NCBI GenBank assembly: GCA_022414725.1
Contig: CM039463.1
Location: 72,060,724-72,124,723 of the forward strand
Length of the DNA: 64,000 bases
Source of the DNA: Microglena sp. YARC
Taxonomy: Eukaryota; Chlorophyta; Chlorophyceae; Chlamydomonadales; Chlamydomonadaceae
Direction: 5' to 3'
Shown: piece by piece, positions 1-11,303 of the stretch
Layout: every line of letters starts with the position of its first letter
Position numbering within the stretch: position 1 is the stretch's first letter
Position numbers and translations under genes: made by a program
Notes under the pieces: generated by a model
Told to the model about the DNA's origin: nothing
Seen by the model: the letters and a program-made list of their open reading frames with translations, nothing else
Databases searched by the model: none

Positions 1-2
1 CC

Positions 3-281
3 CTGTCTCAGGCTGCCAGGGAGGTGCAATGGTTGAAGAAGTTGAGGGTGGATCTGGGTCTGCCTTGTGGTTTGGTTACCATTCAGGGTGACAACTTAGG
101 GTCACTGAGTTGGGCCAATGACTGGCAGCTACTCCCTCGCAGCAAGCACATTGATGTTATTCATCACTACATCAAGGAGCTGGTGGAGGATGGTCAGCTG
201 GATGTTGCCTATGTTAACACCAAGGACAACTGTGCTGACCCCTTCACCAAGCCCCTTGATCCTGCTGTGTTATTTAGGTTA
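3..281 (+). pseudogene. Ty1/copia Pol, C-terminal RNase H fragment
   Basis: Reading from base 3 gives about 90 residues that match the end of a Ty1/copia polyprotein. An acidic GDN motif near residue 30 is followed by RSKHIDV-HHYIKELVEDG and then VNTKDNCADPFTKPL. These are the DN, RSKHID and ADxxTK signatures of copia RNase H, which degrades the RNA strand of the RNA/DNA hybrid during reverse transcription. The frame is open from the window edge, so the rest of Pol lies outside. After the TKPLDP motif the copia match fades, and LINE copy B starts at about 292. No 3' LTR is seen next to it. It is a truncated remnant, not a working element. Confidence 0.85.
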
Positions 282-306
282 ATTTTTCTCAGACGACTTT
301 TTCCAA

Positions 307-900
307 CTTTCTCAACTCCGATATTTTTCGGCTTTCGCATCTTTCGCGCAGCTTCTTGAGCTCCGCAACCACCTTCAATTCGTTGCGGGGCGTGCGGCAT
401 GCACTTGGGCGACTTTTCACTCCTCTGGCCAATCTCAACTTCGACAGCCTTTCTCTCCCTCTTCCCTCTATACGTTTCTGTGTTCTTGTGCTCGTCTTGA
501 AGCTCTCAAGGAGACGCATCTGCCTATACCTTTTCTTTTGATCGAGGCTCGTTTTTTACGAAAACGCCAGGTCAACACCTTTCCCTCAGCTTGTTAGCCT
601 CTGGCCATCTTTCAGCACCTTTGAGCACCTCCAACTTTCTCAACTCCGATCTTTTTCAGCTTCCGCATCTTTCGCGCAGCTTCTTGAGCTTCGCAACCAC
701 CATCAATTCGTTGCGGGGCGTGCGGCACGCACCTGGACGACTTTTCACTCCTCTGGCCGACCTCAACTTCGACAGCCTTTTTCTCACTCTTCCCTCAATA
801 CGTTACAGTGTTCTTGTGCTCGTCTTGAAGCTCTCAAGCCGCTCAGTGTGCGAATTGCCCTTCTTGATACTCTCTGCTTCCCCTTCAGCCCTGCAATAGC
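307..900 (+). repeat. Two tandem 328-bp 5'UTR monomers, LINE copy B
   Basis: The motif CTTTCTCAACTCCGAT starts at 307 and again at 635, a period of 328 bp. Both units share the downstream blocks TCGCGCAGCTTCTTGAGCT and TTCGTTGCGGGGCGTGCGG. The second unit ends with a variant tail before ORF1. Tandem 5' monomers are known as internal promoters in some mammalian L1 elements; a promoter role here is an inference. Confidence 0.8.
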
Positions 901-1288
901 AAGCAGTGTCTCAGCCAGCCTGGTCTGACACTCGAGTTTCCCCACACACTTTCAGCCCTTCCTTCTTTGCATGGGAGTCAATCCTACACCTGGTATACTT
1001 CTCCCAGCCCCTTTCAGCTATCATGGCCTCTTCTGTTCCTTCTCTCTGACAGCCTCATGCAGCTTCCCCCCATGGCTCAGCACATGCTTAGAATATCCCA
1101 ATGGACCACTGATGTGCGAGACATCCCCCAGACTCTACAGCAAGCCCCATGGATGACCAGCTCCCAAGTCTCGCTCATCCTTCCATGCCCGCACACCTTC
1201 TTACTGGAAGTAGGTAAAGCAGCAGTTGAGCCCCAAGAGCTGCCAGCCTTTCTCACCTTCCTCCTCCTGTACTTCACCCCCCTTCTCC

Positions 1289-1294
1289 ATGGTA
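1289..1294. other. Target-site duplication of LINE copy A, left arm
   Basis: ATGGTA directly precedes the T-run (1,295-1,319) of the antisense LINE. The right arm, ATGTA at 11,333-11,337, lacks one G. The uninterrupted sequence in copy A reads ATGGTATGCC, so the duplicated target is about 5-6 bp. Confidence 0.6.
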
Positions 1295-1319
1295 TTTTTT
1301 TTTTTTTTTTTTTTTTTTT

Positions 1320-1890
1320 ACAAAGGGGGGAACCAGAAAAGGCGCAACTGATAAAACCTAGCCCTTTGTGACCAAGGAGAAAAGACCAAAGAAAAAGGCA
1401 GAACGGCTAAGGGACAGCTAAGGGACGGACACCACCTGGGCGACGTAAGGAAACAAAGGAGGACGGGAACTGAAGACAAACAAACCAGAGAGGCAAGGAA
1501 GAAGCCAAAAACAGGAAGCCCAAGAGAAGGGGCTAGGACTACTAAGAAAAAAGACCTATGAAGGGGGGGCATAACATTGCAACCTCTAACCGTCACCGGA
1601 TCAGAAGACTGAAAGAGGAGATGCAAACTAAGGAGGACTAAAGGAAAACTAGGCGAGAAACTAAGAGAAAAGGGGGGGGAGGGGGGGGGACTAAGGAGGC
1701 AACTGAGGGGGAAACTAAGGAGGCAACTAAGGTGGAAACTGAACTAGGGGAAGCAAACTAAGGGAGAAACTGCAAAAAACAAGCCAAAAGCAGGGAGGCA
1801 ACCAGAAAAAGAAGAAAGACAACTGGAAGCAAAGCGAAAAACCTAAAAAGACTGGTCTGGGCAGGTAAACAACAGGAATGAAGACAGAGA
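1320..1890 (-). mobile_element. LINE copy A 3'UTR and conserved 3' tail
   Basis: The minus strand ends in GGTCACAAAGGGCTAGG, then TTTTATCAGTTGCGCC, then GGTTCCCCCCTTTGT and poly(A). The same tail recurs at the end of copy B (18,543-18,630), inside copy B ORF1 (12,946-13,033) and alone at 60,603-60,673. It is therefore the probable reverse-transcriptase recognition end of the family. The rest of the 3'UTR is rich in CTTAGTTTCCC-type repeats and shows no convincing ORF. Confidence 0.85.
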
Positions 1891-2290
1891 CAGTATCAAG
1901 AACCAGATCTTGATCTGGATCTTAGCGCAGATCTGGACCTTGATCTTGGTCCAGATCTAGCCCTAGATCTGGAACGTTGTCGTGTGCTGTGTCCAAATCT
2001 GGAACCTGATCCTGATCTGGGGCAGGGTCTTGATCTTGGGCTTGGGCTGGATCTAGGTCAGGGTCAAGATCGGGGCCTAGAGCTGGGGCTTGGGCTGGAC
2101 CTAAATCAGGGTCTAGATCAGGGTCTAGAGCTCGTGGGAATGGGCTGGGTCTGGGTCAGGGTCTAGAGCAAGGTCTAGATCCGGGTAATGGGCTGGATCT
2201 GGGTCAGGGTCTAGATCAGGGTCTAGAACTAGGGCTTGGTCTGGGTCTGGGGTTGGGTCTGGGATTGTAGGGAGCGCTGGGGCCATGGGG
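1890..2290 (-). repeat. Acidic repeat tail of LINE copy A ORF2
   Basis: CTAGATC/CTAGACC-type units of about 6-12 bp repeat here. On the minus strand they read as Asp-Pro, Leu-Asp and Ala-Pro runs (for example LDPDLDPDPDPAHYPDLDLA). In copy A the frame is continuous with the upstream ORF2 end (open from 2,523 down to 2,125), so the repeats look like a genuine acidic C-terminal tail of ORF2. Confidence 0.7.
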
Positions 2291-5200
2291 ATTGTCATTT
2301 CCATGGTGCGGGTATCAGGCTCCTGGTCACCGGGAGTGGCCCCAATCATGGTGCAAAAGATCGGGGGGGTGGCCCATAAGCTTGCAAAGGAAGCCACTGT
2401 GAGAGAGCAATCTAGGCCACGCCACCAATCTTGACAGAAGGCGCCATTATCAAGGTGTCGAAGATCCGTCTGGGTGCGCATCCCAGTCCTGGCGAATGGC
2501 TTGGTGAGGTGGCCAAAGGGCAAGGCAGATAGCCTTGTGGTGAAGGGGCTCAGAATGGTCCAGTCTGTCAGCCCGGGACGAACGGACCTGCCATATCGCG
2601 CCCAAGGTGGTTATACGCAGGAAGGACCACAACCTTAGGGTAGAGGGAGGAGGGGGTGTCCCGGGCCAAAGGGTGATGTCGTCACCGAGGAGGAAGAAGG
2701 GGCAACGAGGAAGGCGCTGCCCACCGGTGAGGGTCTCCAAGTGGAAAGGAGCCAGTCTATGACAGGGGCAGAATCAGGGCATTCCAAGAAAGCGTGAGAC
2801 ATTGTGTCAGCAGTGTGCAGCTGCAAGCAGTCAGGGCTGGAGCAGACTATGGAGGGGGGTCGTCTTGGTTGACCCGTTGGAAGCGTCCTCGTACATGAGC
2901 AAGGAACGCATTGCAGCCCAGGGTGCCATGAAGCAAGCTCCGGCAAGTGATGGTATAAGGACGGTGGAGAGTCTTGTCAGCGAGGCGTACCCACACTGCG
3001 AAAAGCCTGCACGTAGAGGGAGGGAGACTTGAGGTTCGTCTTGTCTTTTGGGCAGTTCTCTCCGCTGGGCCTGGACGGGAGGGGCGGACACGTTGTAAGT
3101 CCACCCAAGCGTTCTGTGGGAGGTCTTTCAGGGAAGGGACTGGAATAGGGGGTGACAACGAGCGCTCTCTCTGTTGCTGAGGCAATCCATCGGGATTCAA
3201 GACCACGGAGGCCTCGCAGGTCAGGGTTAGTGCTAGGGTGAGTGTCCAAGGTGGAGGGGGGTAGAATGCTCCACAGGCCTGGGCCAAGCAGCACGTTCCT
3301 CGGTATAACCTGGCACAAAATGGTGGGAACTGGGTCTTTGTTGCATGATATGTTGGTGAAGAAGGGCCTGCCGTGCTTGGCGCACAGAGAGTTCAAGAAG
3401 GTTCACCTCAGTATCATCATGGAGGTGGAGACCCCATGTTGTTGGGTCCAGTTGGAGGTCCTCCCAAAGACCAACCAGCCATGGTTCCAAGAGCTCTTGC
3501 CTCTGGTGGGGGGGAGGCCTTGCTGGATCAGCTGCTCCTCAAAGTCTGCCCGTAACCATGCTTCTCGAGGTTTCTTGCGTAGGGTGATGAGGGCAGCTTG
3601 GGGTGTCCTTGGGGGGGAAGGGCAGGAAGGGTGAGAGGGTGTAACCGGCCAGAGGGCCAGACCTCCCAAAGACGGTCCTCTCCAGTGAGGGGATCTGGCC
3701 CCTCTGCAAGGGGACCAGCAGGGGCCACAGCGGGAAAGAGCTTCCACTTGGGAGGTGGAAGTTCAGGAAGGAGGACAGCATCCCGCCAGGGGTCTGGCAG
3801 AGAGGAGAGGATGAAGTCAAGGTCTTGGACAGCAGCGGGAGGGAGGTGAGCTCGTTGTTGATGAGCTGAGCGGATGTCCTTGAGACGGTGGCCACGAGAG
3901 TGCTTGGGAGGAGAGCACTTGGTTTGAGGTGATGGGCATGGACGGAAAAGGAGGGGTGTTGTTGAAGGTGGTTTCCAGAAGGATGGATTGGGGGCACTGC
4001 ATGGGCGGAGCGATAATTCTACGAATGTTCAGCAGGAGAAAAAGCCTCTGCACTTTTCCCGGGCCAAGTTGGTGGTGATTGAGGCGATGTCCACAGAAAG
4101 ACGGGGCGGTAACCAGGGCATGGTATCCACTTGGCTGACCTGGAGGAAGGCGCACAGCCCGAGAAAATCTCGTGACGGTAGAGCTGCTGCAGGGGTGACC
4201 TGTGTAACTAAAGAGGAGCCATGTGGTCTTTGCCAGCATAGCAGCCGAATGGGAGCAAGATGGGGTACAGCAAGCCCTCCTCGATGAAAAGGAAGGACGG
4301 CTGTCCCGAAGCGGGGGAAGAGGTGTCCTGGACGTGGTGATTCCTCCTCTTGCAGGCTAGAGGTTGCAACAAAGGCATTGAGAGAAGATTGCAACTGCTG
4401 GCGGAGAGGCGCTGGTGGTGATCGCAAAGTTAAGCCTGGAAGATGAACTTGGAAGCCAAGCATTGCATAGCAACATGCGCCCTTCCAATAACATTGAGAT
4501 TGCGTGAGAGCCATGGAGCTGCTGCACGTGACATGCTATGGGGGCATGTGCTGGTAGGCTGCAGCCTTGCAAAGGGCAGTGTCTGCACCGAACGGCACGC
4601 CCAGCAATCTGTGAGGTGTGTCTGGGGATGGAGGTGGTAACCAGTCAAGTGATGGGTGCCAAGGCGGGGTCCAGATCTGCAGGGAGGGGTATGTCTGGGG
4701 GAAGTTCAAGAAGCAGAAGACGGGTCTTAGGAACAGACTGGGCGGGTAAGCCAGCCGAATTGGCTACGACGTATGTCTCCTTGATGATAGGCCCATCTGT
4801 GGCTGGGTTGAGGACAAAGTGCTTGCCATCGTCAGCAAACGAGAGGGTGGCAGGGGCCAACTCTCCTGAGGAAGACGGAGGATTGCAGAGTTCCACAAGA
4901 TCTCAGTTGGTTATTGTAGGTGATGAAGGCTCAAAGATGATGACCCATTGATTACAGCTCAAGGCCCCACCATGAGGGAAGCCGGAAGTGTTGGGGAAGG
5001 AGGTAGTGAAGAAACCGTTGAGACGCACTCGCGTAGAGCTGCCATTCATGAGGATATCGCACCAGCGCGTGATGCCCGCACTATTGAATCCCATGGCTGA
5101 CATTGTCTTTAGGAGCCATCCCTGTTGACAGAATCATAAGCTTTAGTGAGGTCAGAATGCAGCAACCAGCCTGGTAAGCCAAGCTCTTTCAAGCGCGCAG

Positions 5201-7119
5201 CCAAGCCTAGGTGATAGCGGATGTTGTCACTGATGTCTCTGCCACGGAGGAAAGCTGATTGAGTGACGTCGATGAGATATTCCAGTGGGCGTTGCAGCCG
5301 TGAGCCATGATCAAAAGGATCAGCTTAAGTCGCAATTGAGAAGGGTGATAGGACGGTAACTGCGAGGGAGTCTTGGGGCTGACCAGTCTTGTGGAGAAGG
5401 CAGATGGTTCCCTGAAGGAGGGGGTGCTAGGGGGCCGAGTTAACTTGATCTTGGAAGGCAGAGTTGAAAACCCTTTGAAGGATCGGGGACAGTTCTTCAT
5501 GGAACGCATTGTAGACTTGAAAGGGAAGTCCGTCATAACCTGGGCTGGAGCCTCGAGAAGCAGAGCGGATGGCAAGGTCCATCTCCTCTGATGTGATTAG
5601 GCCATCGCCATTGACACCTTCTGCAAGGGGCTGCATAATAGGGGGGAGGGGACGAGGGAGGGATGTGAGCAAAGATTGGCCCTGGTTAGCTGGTTTGATG
5701 TGAGGGTTTGGACGATACAGTCGCAAAGGAGGAATCAGCACTATAAAAGTCCCGAGCATACTCCAGTCCCTATGTGACTCCTATCATTGAGAGAAACCAA
5801 GAGGTCAGCCCAGAAAGGGGGTTGATGCTGGTGTGCCATGGCCCTGGAGCATAGGCTGGATAAGCCTTGATGTGGACTGGGGGGTGAGGGAACGGGAAAG
5901 GTGGTGGAAGTAGAAGGAAGATGAATCCCCAAAAGTGGTGCTCAAGGATAGGTAGAGCTTTGAGCATTGGAGCAAGGAGTTGCTGCAAGCGAGTGTTGCT
6001 GCTAATGCCTTAGCCTTGGCTAGTGTGAGGCGTGCCAGGAAAGAAATTGCATCGGGGGAGAAATGCACCTGTGAGAATTCCTGCCGGGCGTCGTCCTCTG
6101 CTAAAGCGGGCGGCACGCTGGCGGCACGGCGATGCTTCTTGTAAATGGCCCAACTGCTGGTGCGAATAACTTCCTTCATGTTGTCCCATTTTGTGAACGA
6201 TGTCTGAATCGGGTAAGAGGTTTAGGAGGAGGGATTGTGAAGCGATGATGTTTTTTTGAGCTCATCACAAGCTTCTGGAATGTTGAGGAGGAGGAGGGGG
6301 AACCCTTGCAGACCTTGGCCCTTGGGTTGGAGCGTGGCCTAGGAAGGAGAGGGTTATAGACACAGGGCGGTGGTCAGAGATAAAGCCAGAGGTAGGGAGA
6401 ATGGAGGAAGTGGCTGTGAAGAGGCTAGGAGGGAGTCTGAAGCCCAGCCACGGTCAGCCTAACCGCCCGATGAGGCTGGGATGCTCCAATGTGTGAAGTC
6501 TTTGGCAGTCGGGTGCGTGTTTCCCCAGATGTCTTGTAGGCTGTAGGTATTCATGATGTCTGCAAGGGGAGGTGCCCCCTGCATGCGACTCATGGGGGTC
6601 AATATTGAGTCTGTGAGGAGGGTAGACCGCATCGAGGGGGTCAAGAATGCAGTTGAAATCACCACAACGAGAAGGAGGCGTCCCGTCAGTGGGAAGGTTG
6701 GGACGCACGAGTTGAAAAAGAAGTCTTCTCTGTCAGCAGCTTGGGCCGGAGCATAGACGCACAAAATGGTGATGACGGAGTCAAATGAAAGCATCGATGC
6801 CTAGAATGCGGCCTGTTGGACCTAGGATAGGTCTTAGGACGGATCTGTGATGGGGCAGTGAGGCTTAATATCAGGATGATGCCTTCAGTGTGCCCTGTAC
6901 CAGGGCAAAAGAAAAATCTTGCGCCTGCCAGATTGCCCCGCGCCTGGGAGGTGTTGAAGAAGGTCTGGGTGATGAGGTTGACCTTACTTCAGTGAGCACT
7001 GCCATATCCACTCGCGTTTCTCGAAGCCAAGAAATGTGCTCAAAGAGTTTAAGGGGTGTAAGTCCTTGCGCGTTGGTGCAGACAAAGGTACTCCTAGGAG
7101 GGGCATGCTGTGCATTCAT
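1890..7119 (-). pseudogene. LINE copy A ORF2 (endonuclease, reverse transcriptase), frameshifted
   Basis: The ORF starts at the ATG at 7,119 (MNAQHAPPRSTFVCTNAQGL), which has the same context in copy B. An APE-like endonuclease lies at about 7,119-6,440, with LTEVRS and CVYAPA motifs. The reverse transcriptase core lies at about 5,420-4,640, with LTKAYDSVNRGWLL, PHGGALS and the FADD catalytic box at 4,839-4,828. A C-terminal zinc motif (C-x4-C, then H-x4-C before PDSAPVIDW) lies near 2,835-2,780, followed by the acidic tail. The protein would nick target DNA and copy the LINE RNA. Many small indels split the frame into overlapping pieces, so no full protein can be made. Confidence 0.85.
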
Positions 7120-7169
7120 TCGTGTTCTCCCCTGGTGTGATCCCGGCTTGTGTTGCCGCTGATATTTAA

Positions 7170-10100
7170 GCGTGCAGATTTGCGGGTTGACCTAGGGGAC
7201 ATTTCAGAGAGAGAGGTGCTGGGAAGAGAGACTGCCCACCAGGGCTGTTGGTCTTCAGGGACTGTCCGAGTTCTCTCTGCGAGAGTGGACAGCCTGTTGA
7301 AGAGGGACGGCTGTAAGGGGTGAACGCCTGAAGAGAGGAGGTGGCACGGTGAGGGGGGAAGCTTGAGCGGGGAGGTTGCCTGTAGAAGGGGAGGGGCTGA
7401 GCGCCACCAACGTGCGTTGTCAGCACGTGAAGTGGAAGGGGGGTGGCAGGAGGAGTTAAGAGAAGGGGAGAAGGAGCAGGGACGGGGAGGTGGGATCTGG
7501 GGGGGTGTATGCTCCAAGGGCCGAGTGGATGCCCAGGCTGGAAGAAGAAAAGCGAGGGGGATAGATGAAGGAGAGGGAGGAGTAGGGAGGAGCAGGGGGG
7601 CCAAGTCCTCGCGTGGGGATGGAGGGGGAGGAAGAGAAGAAGGGGAGGGGATGAGAGGGATATAAAAGGGTTCGGAGAACTCTTCGTTTGTCATCGCTGT
7701 CACTATCAATAATAGGTTGGATGCCAAATCGAAGGGGGGCTGGGCTGCATGTCGCCCCTGCAGCTGGGACACGAGGAGTGTCCTATAGTGAACCAAGTCG
7801 TGATGCATGTGTGAAGTGGAAGGACGTGCCCGCACAAGGTGTTCCAATAAGGGGGCTCGGTCCAAAGGGGTTGAGACAAATGGGGCAGCAAAGCGGATCA
7901 TGCTGGGTGTTTTGATAGAGAGTCCAGATCACTTGGTGGCTGGAGGGTGGTGGGTGATGGCGGAGAGAGGTAAGGAAGGGGTGTGGGAGGGACGTCGGGT
8001 GGCCAGTGGGCTGGAGGAAGAGGGATGGACAGGAGAGGGAGGGAGGTGAAAAGGAAGGGGACAGGATGGGCAGGAGGAGTCTGGTTTGCCCTTGAGATGG
8101 CGCGCAGCAACCAGCAGCAGCTGCTGCATCAGAGATGGGTCGGGGGTTGGGAGCGATGGGTCTGCGAGGGGAAGGGGCGGCGGAGATAGGAGGACTTGAG
8201 CTGGGGTAGAGGGAGACTCTGGATGAGATGAGTTAAAGGGGGCTGGAGAGGGGATGAGGATAAGGGGGGAGCGATGGAGAGGAAGGAATCTTGCGACAGG
8301 GGAAGATTGAGACTCTGCTAGTGCAGAGTTAGAGGGGAGCGGAGGAGGGGGGGGGAGGATGCTATAGGAGATTGTGTGGGTACCAAAGCTGTTGCTGTGG
8401 GTGTCAACACTGAGTCTGCTACTGGTGGTGTCAAAAACATCTGCTGCTGTAGGAAGATCCGATTCCTCTACCGTGGCAAAGCTGTGTAAGCCAGTGCAGG
8501 TGTTAAAGCAAGTGATGCTGATACTGTAGCCAATGCAGCGGGTGCTAAAGCCGAGACCGATGTTGCTTGTCGTTGGTGGCTGAACCAAGGCTCCTACTGC
8601 AGGTGCCTGTGCTAGTGCAGCTTGGTTTTGTAATGGAGTCAATTTTTTGTTTTGTTTTTTGAGCCTTTAGCTACTGATGCTGATGCTGTTTGTTGGAGCT
8701 GAGGTTGATGCTGCTGAGGGAGGTTTGAGCTTGATGCTGATGCTGATCCTGATGCTGGTGCTGAGGTTGCTGAGGGGGTGCTGATGGTGATAGCACTGTG
8801 GATGATGCTGATGCTAATGCTAGTGTTGCTTGGTCTGATGCTGAGGCTGAGGCTGAGGGAGCTGGAGCTGATGCTAGAACTAATACAGATGCTAATGTTG
8901 ATGCTGACTCTGAGGCTGAGACTGGAGGCTAAGGCTGAGGCTGCTGATGCCGAGGCTGAGAGAGCTGGAGCTGATGCTAGAGCTGATACTGATGCTGATG
9001 CTGAGGCTGAGGCTGTGGCTGAGGCTGTGGCTGAGGCTGAGGCTGAGGCTGAGGCTGCTGATGTTGGTACTGCTGAAGCCGAAACAGATCTTGGAGTGGA
9101 AGGTGCAACTGATGTTAGTTGTGAATCTAATGGTAGTTGTTGCTCTTGATGGGCAGATGCTGGTACAGAAGCGTGAGAAGGAGCTGATGCTGAAGAAGTT
9201 TGCTTGAGAGTGTGCTGCTTCTGGTGCTGTAGCTGCGGCTAGATCTAATTCTGCACCTGGTGATGTGGATGAGCTGCCTGTGGATCTGAAGTGGAGTATG
9301 AAACTTGTGCCTTCATCTGAAGAAGGGGGTGCGGGTGAAGTTCCTGGCTCAGTGTTGGCGGTGCTGTCGATGGGGGCTGCTGAAGTCACTGGGTCTGTGT
9401 GTGTCTCCGACAGGAGAAGGCTTGAAAAAGATTGTAACCTGGAACGAGCTCTGAGGGAACCGGCATGGAGGAGTGCCTCAGTAGAGGGAAACATGTAGGG
9501 GCTGTTTGGGAGAGGGGGATGGTGTGGTGGACCATGTTGAGAAGGAGGGTGGGGTGAGAGTGCTGTGGACTGGACAGAGGGAGGGACAGGGGAAATGGAG
9601 AGAATGAGGAGGGGTACCATAGTTCGGGGGCCCGATGGGTTCCATGTTGGAAGAAGGGGAAGGGAAGGGGAGGGGGGAAGGAGGAGGAGGAGGAGGGGAA
9701 GTAAAGGGGAGGGTAGAAGCAGAAGGGCCCTGGAAAGAAGTGAGAGGGGATGTGGTGGAGAGGTGGGAAGGAGCAGAATGGGAGGGGAGGGGGAAAGAGA
9801 GGGGATCTTGATCCAAGAAGGTGCTGAAGGGGGGTCGACCAGGGAGGGAGAGGGAGGGGAGAAAGGGTGGCAAGCAGTGGAGGAAGGGGTTCTTCTGGGG
9901 GTGGGATGATATCCACGATGAAGACGGGCAGCGTTGGCGTTCACGCCAAGACTGTAGCGGAGGATAATGACTGCCCCCGGGACGGGAGCAAGGGGGAAGT
10001 TGAAAGGTGGGCAGGAATTGTCTTGGTAGCCGGCCGCTGAAAGGATGGCCTCAGGAAGGCCAATGCTGTGCGCATGTGGAGGGTACGTTGAAGAATTTAA

Positions 10101-10620
10101 GGCGGCCGGTGTGAAGAGGGGAGAGGGGGAGGAGCAGAGGATATAGGGGGATGAGGATCTGTCGCTGTCCCCACTCCACAGTGAAGTTGCCAGAATGAGG
10201 ATAGCCGCCTGGAAAGGTCAGCATAATATCGGCCAGTGGGTGCAAAGGACGATGCACCAATAAGCTTTTGCATGGGACCCGCATCGCCCATTGGCGGCAT
10301 ACCATGGAGAAGGGGGTGAAGTACTGGAGGAGGAAGGTGAGAAAGGCTGGCAGCTCTTTGGGGGCTCAACTGCTGCTTTACCTACTTCCAGTAAGAAGGT
10401 GTGCGGGCATGGAAGGAATGTGCGAGACTTGGGAGCTGGTCATCCAGGGCTTGCTGTAGAGTCTGGGGGATGTCTCGCACATCAGTGGTCCATTGGGATC
10501 TTCTAAGCATGTGCTGAGCCTTGGGGGGAAGCTGCATGGGGCTGTCAGAGAGAAGGAACAGAAGAGGCCCATGATAGCTGAAAGGGGCTGGGAGAAGTAT
10601 ACCAGGTGTAGGATTGACTC
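7170..10620 (-). pseudogene. LINE copy A ORF1, long version with low-complexity centre, frameshifted
   Basis: Pieces in different frames cover an ORF1 that starts near 10,624-10,530. They include SQWTTDVRDIPQTLQQA, then HPLADIMLTFPGGY and NFTVEWGQRQILIPL. A long Ser/Pro/Leu-rich and Ser/Ala-rich segment follows (9,944 to about 8,670), then PAVGALVQPPT, a RING-H2 segment at about 7,880-7,740 (split by indels) and a Pro-rich end. Copy A keeps 1.27 kb (about 8,675-9,945) that copy B lacks, so it is the better guide to full ORF1 length. LINE ORF1 proteins usually bind the element's RNA; no RRM or zinc knuckle is recognisable here. Confidence 0.7.
8675..9200 (-). repeat. GCTGAG/GCTGAT low-complexity tract in LINE copy A ORF1
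   Basis: Hexanucleotide and trinucleotide GCTGAG, GCTGAT and GCTGTG units repeat across this stretch on the plus strand. The ORF1 sense strand reads them as Ser-Leu, Ser-Ile or Gln-Pro/His alternations depending on frame. The tract lies inside the segment deleted from copy B. Confidence 0.75.
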
Positions 10621-10699
10621 CCATGCAAAGAAGAAGGGCTGAAAGTGTGTGGGGAAACTCGAGTGTCAGACCAGGCTGGCTGAGACACTGCTGCTATTG

Positions 10700-11303
10700 C
10701 AGGGCTGAAGGGGGAAGCAGAGAGTATCAAGAAAAGGGCAATTCGCAACACTGAGCGGCTGAGAGCTTCAAGACGAGCACAAGAACACTGTAAACGTATT
10801 GAGGGAAGAGTGAGAAAAAGGCTGTCGAAGTTGAGGTCGGCCAGAGGAGTGAAAAGTCGTCCAGTGCATGCCGCACGCCCCGCAACGAATTGATGGTGGT
10901 TGCGAAGCTCAAGAAGCTGCGCGAAAGATGCGGAAGCTGAAAAAAGATCGGAGTTGAGAAAGTTGGAGGTGCCTGAAAGGTGCTGAAAGATGGCCAGAGG
11001 CTAACAAGCTGAGGGAAAGGTGTTGACTGGCGTTTTCGTAAAAAACGAGCCTCGATCAAAAGAAAAGGTATAGGCAGATGCGTCTCCTTGAGAGCTTCAA
11101 GACGAGCACAAGAACACAGAAACGTATAGAGGGAAGAGGGAGAGAAAGGCTGTCGAAGTTGAGGTCGGCCAGAGGAGTGAAAAGTCGCCCAAGTGCATGC
11201 CGCACGCCCCGCAACGAATTGAAGGTGGTTGCGAAGCTCAAGAAGCTGCGCGAAAGATGCGAAAGCCGAAAAAGATCGGAGTTGAGAAAGTTGGAAAAAG
11301 TAA
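10700..11303 (-). repeat. Two tandem 328-bp 5'UTR monomers, LINE copy A
   Basis: The block GTTGAGAAAGTTGG occurs at 11,281 and at 10,953, exactly 328 bp apart, matching the two monomers of copy B at 307 and 635. Beyond the first monomer there are about 30 extra bases (11,304-11,332) absent from copy B. These are either extra 5' sequence or bases added during insertion. Confidence 0.8.

Larger units (their letters stand above)
292..1294 (+). mobile_element. LINE copy B, 5' segment (split by copy A)
   Basis: This 1-kb segment is the reverse complement of 10,303-11,303, the 5' end of LINE copy A, with scattered substitutions and small indels. It holds two 328-bp monomers and then the beginning of ORF1. 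It stops at 1,294 in the sequence CTCCATGGTA, where the antisense copy A begins with its T-run. The same element resumes at 11,333 with ATGTATGCCGCC. Copy A retains the uninterrupted form at about 10,290-10,310 (ATGGTATGCCGCC on its sense strand), which proves the continuity. Confidence 0.88.

Noticed and set aside
8778..9207. Plus-strand Leu/Met-rich and Ala/Glu-rich frames
   Set aside because: They read the GCTGAG repeat of LINE copy A ORF1 on the wrong strand.
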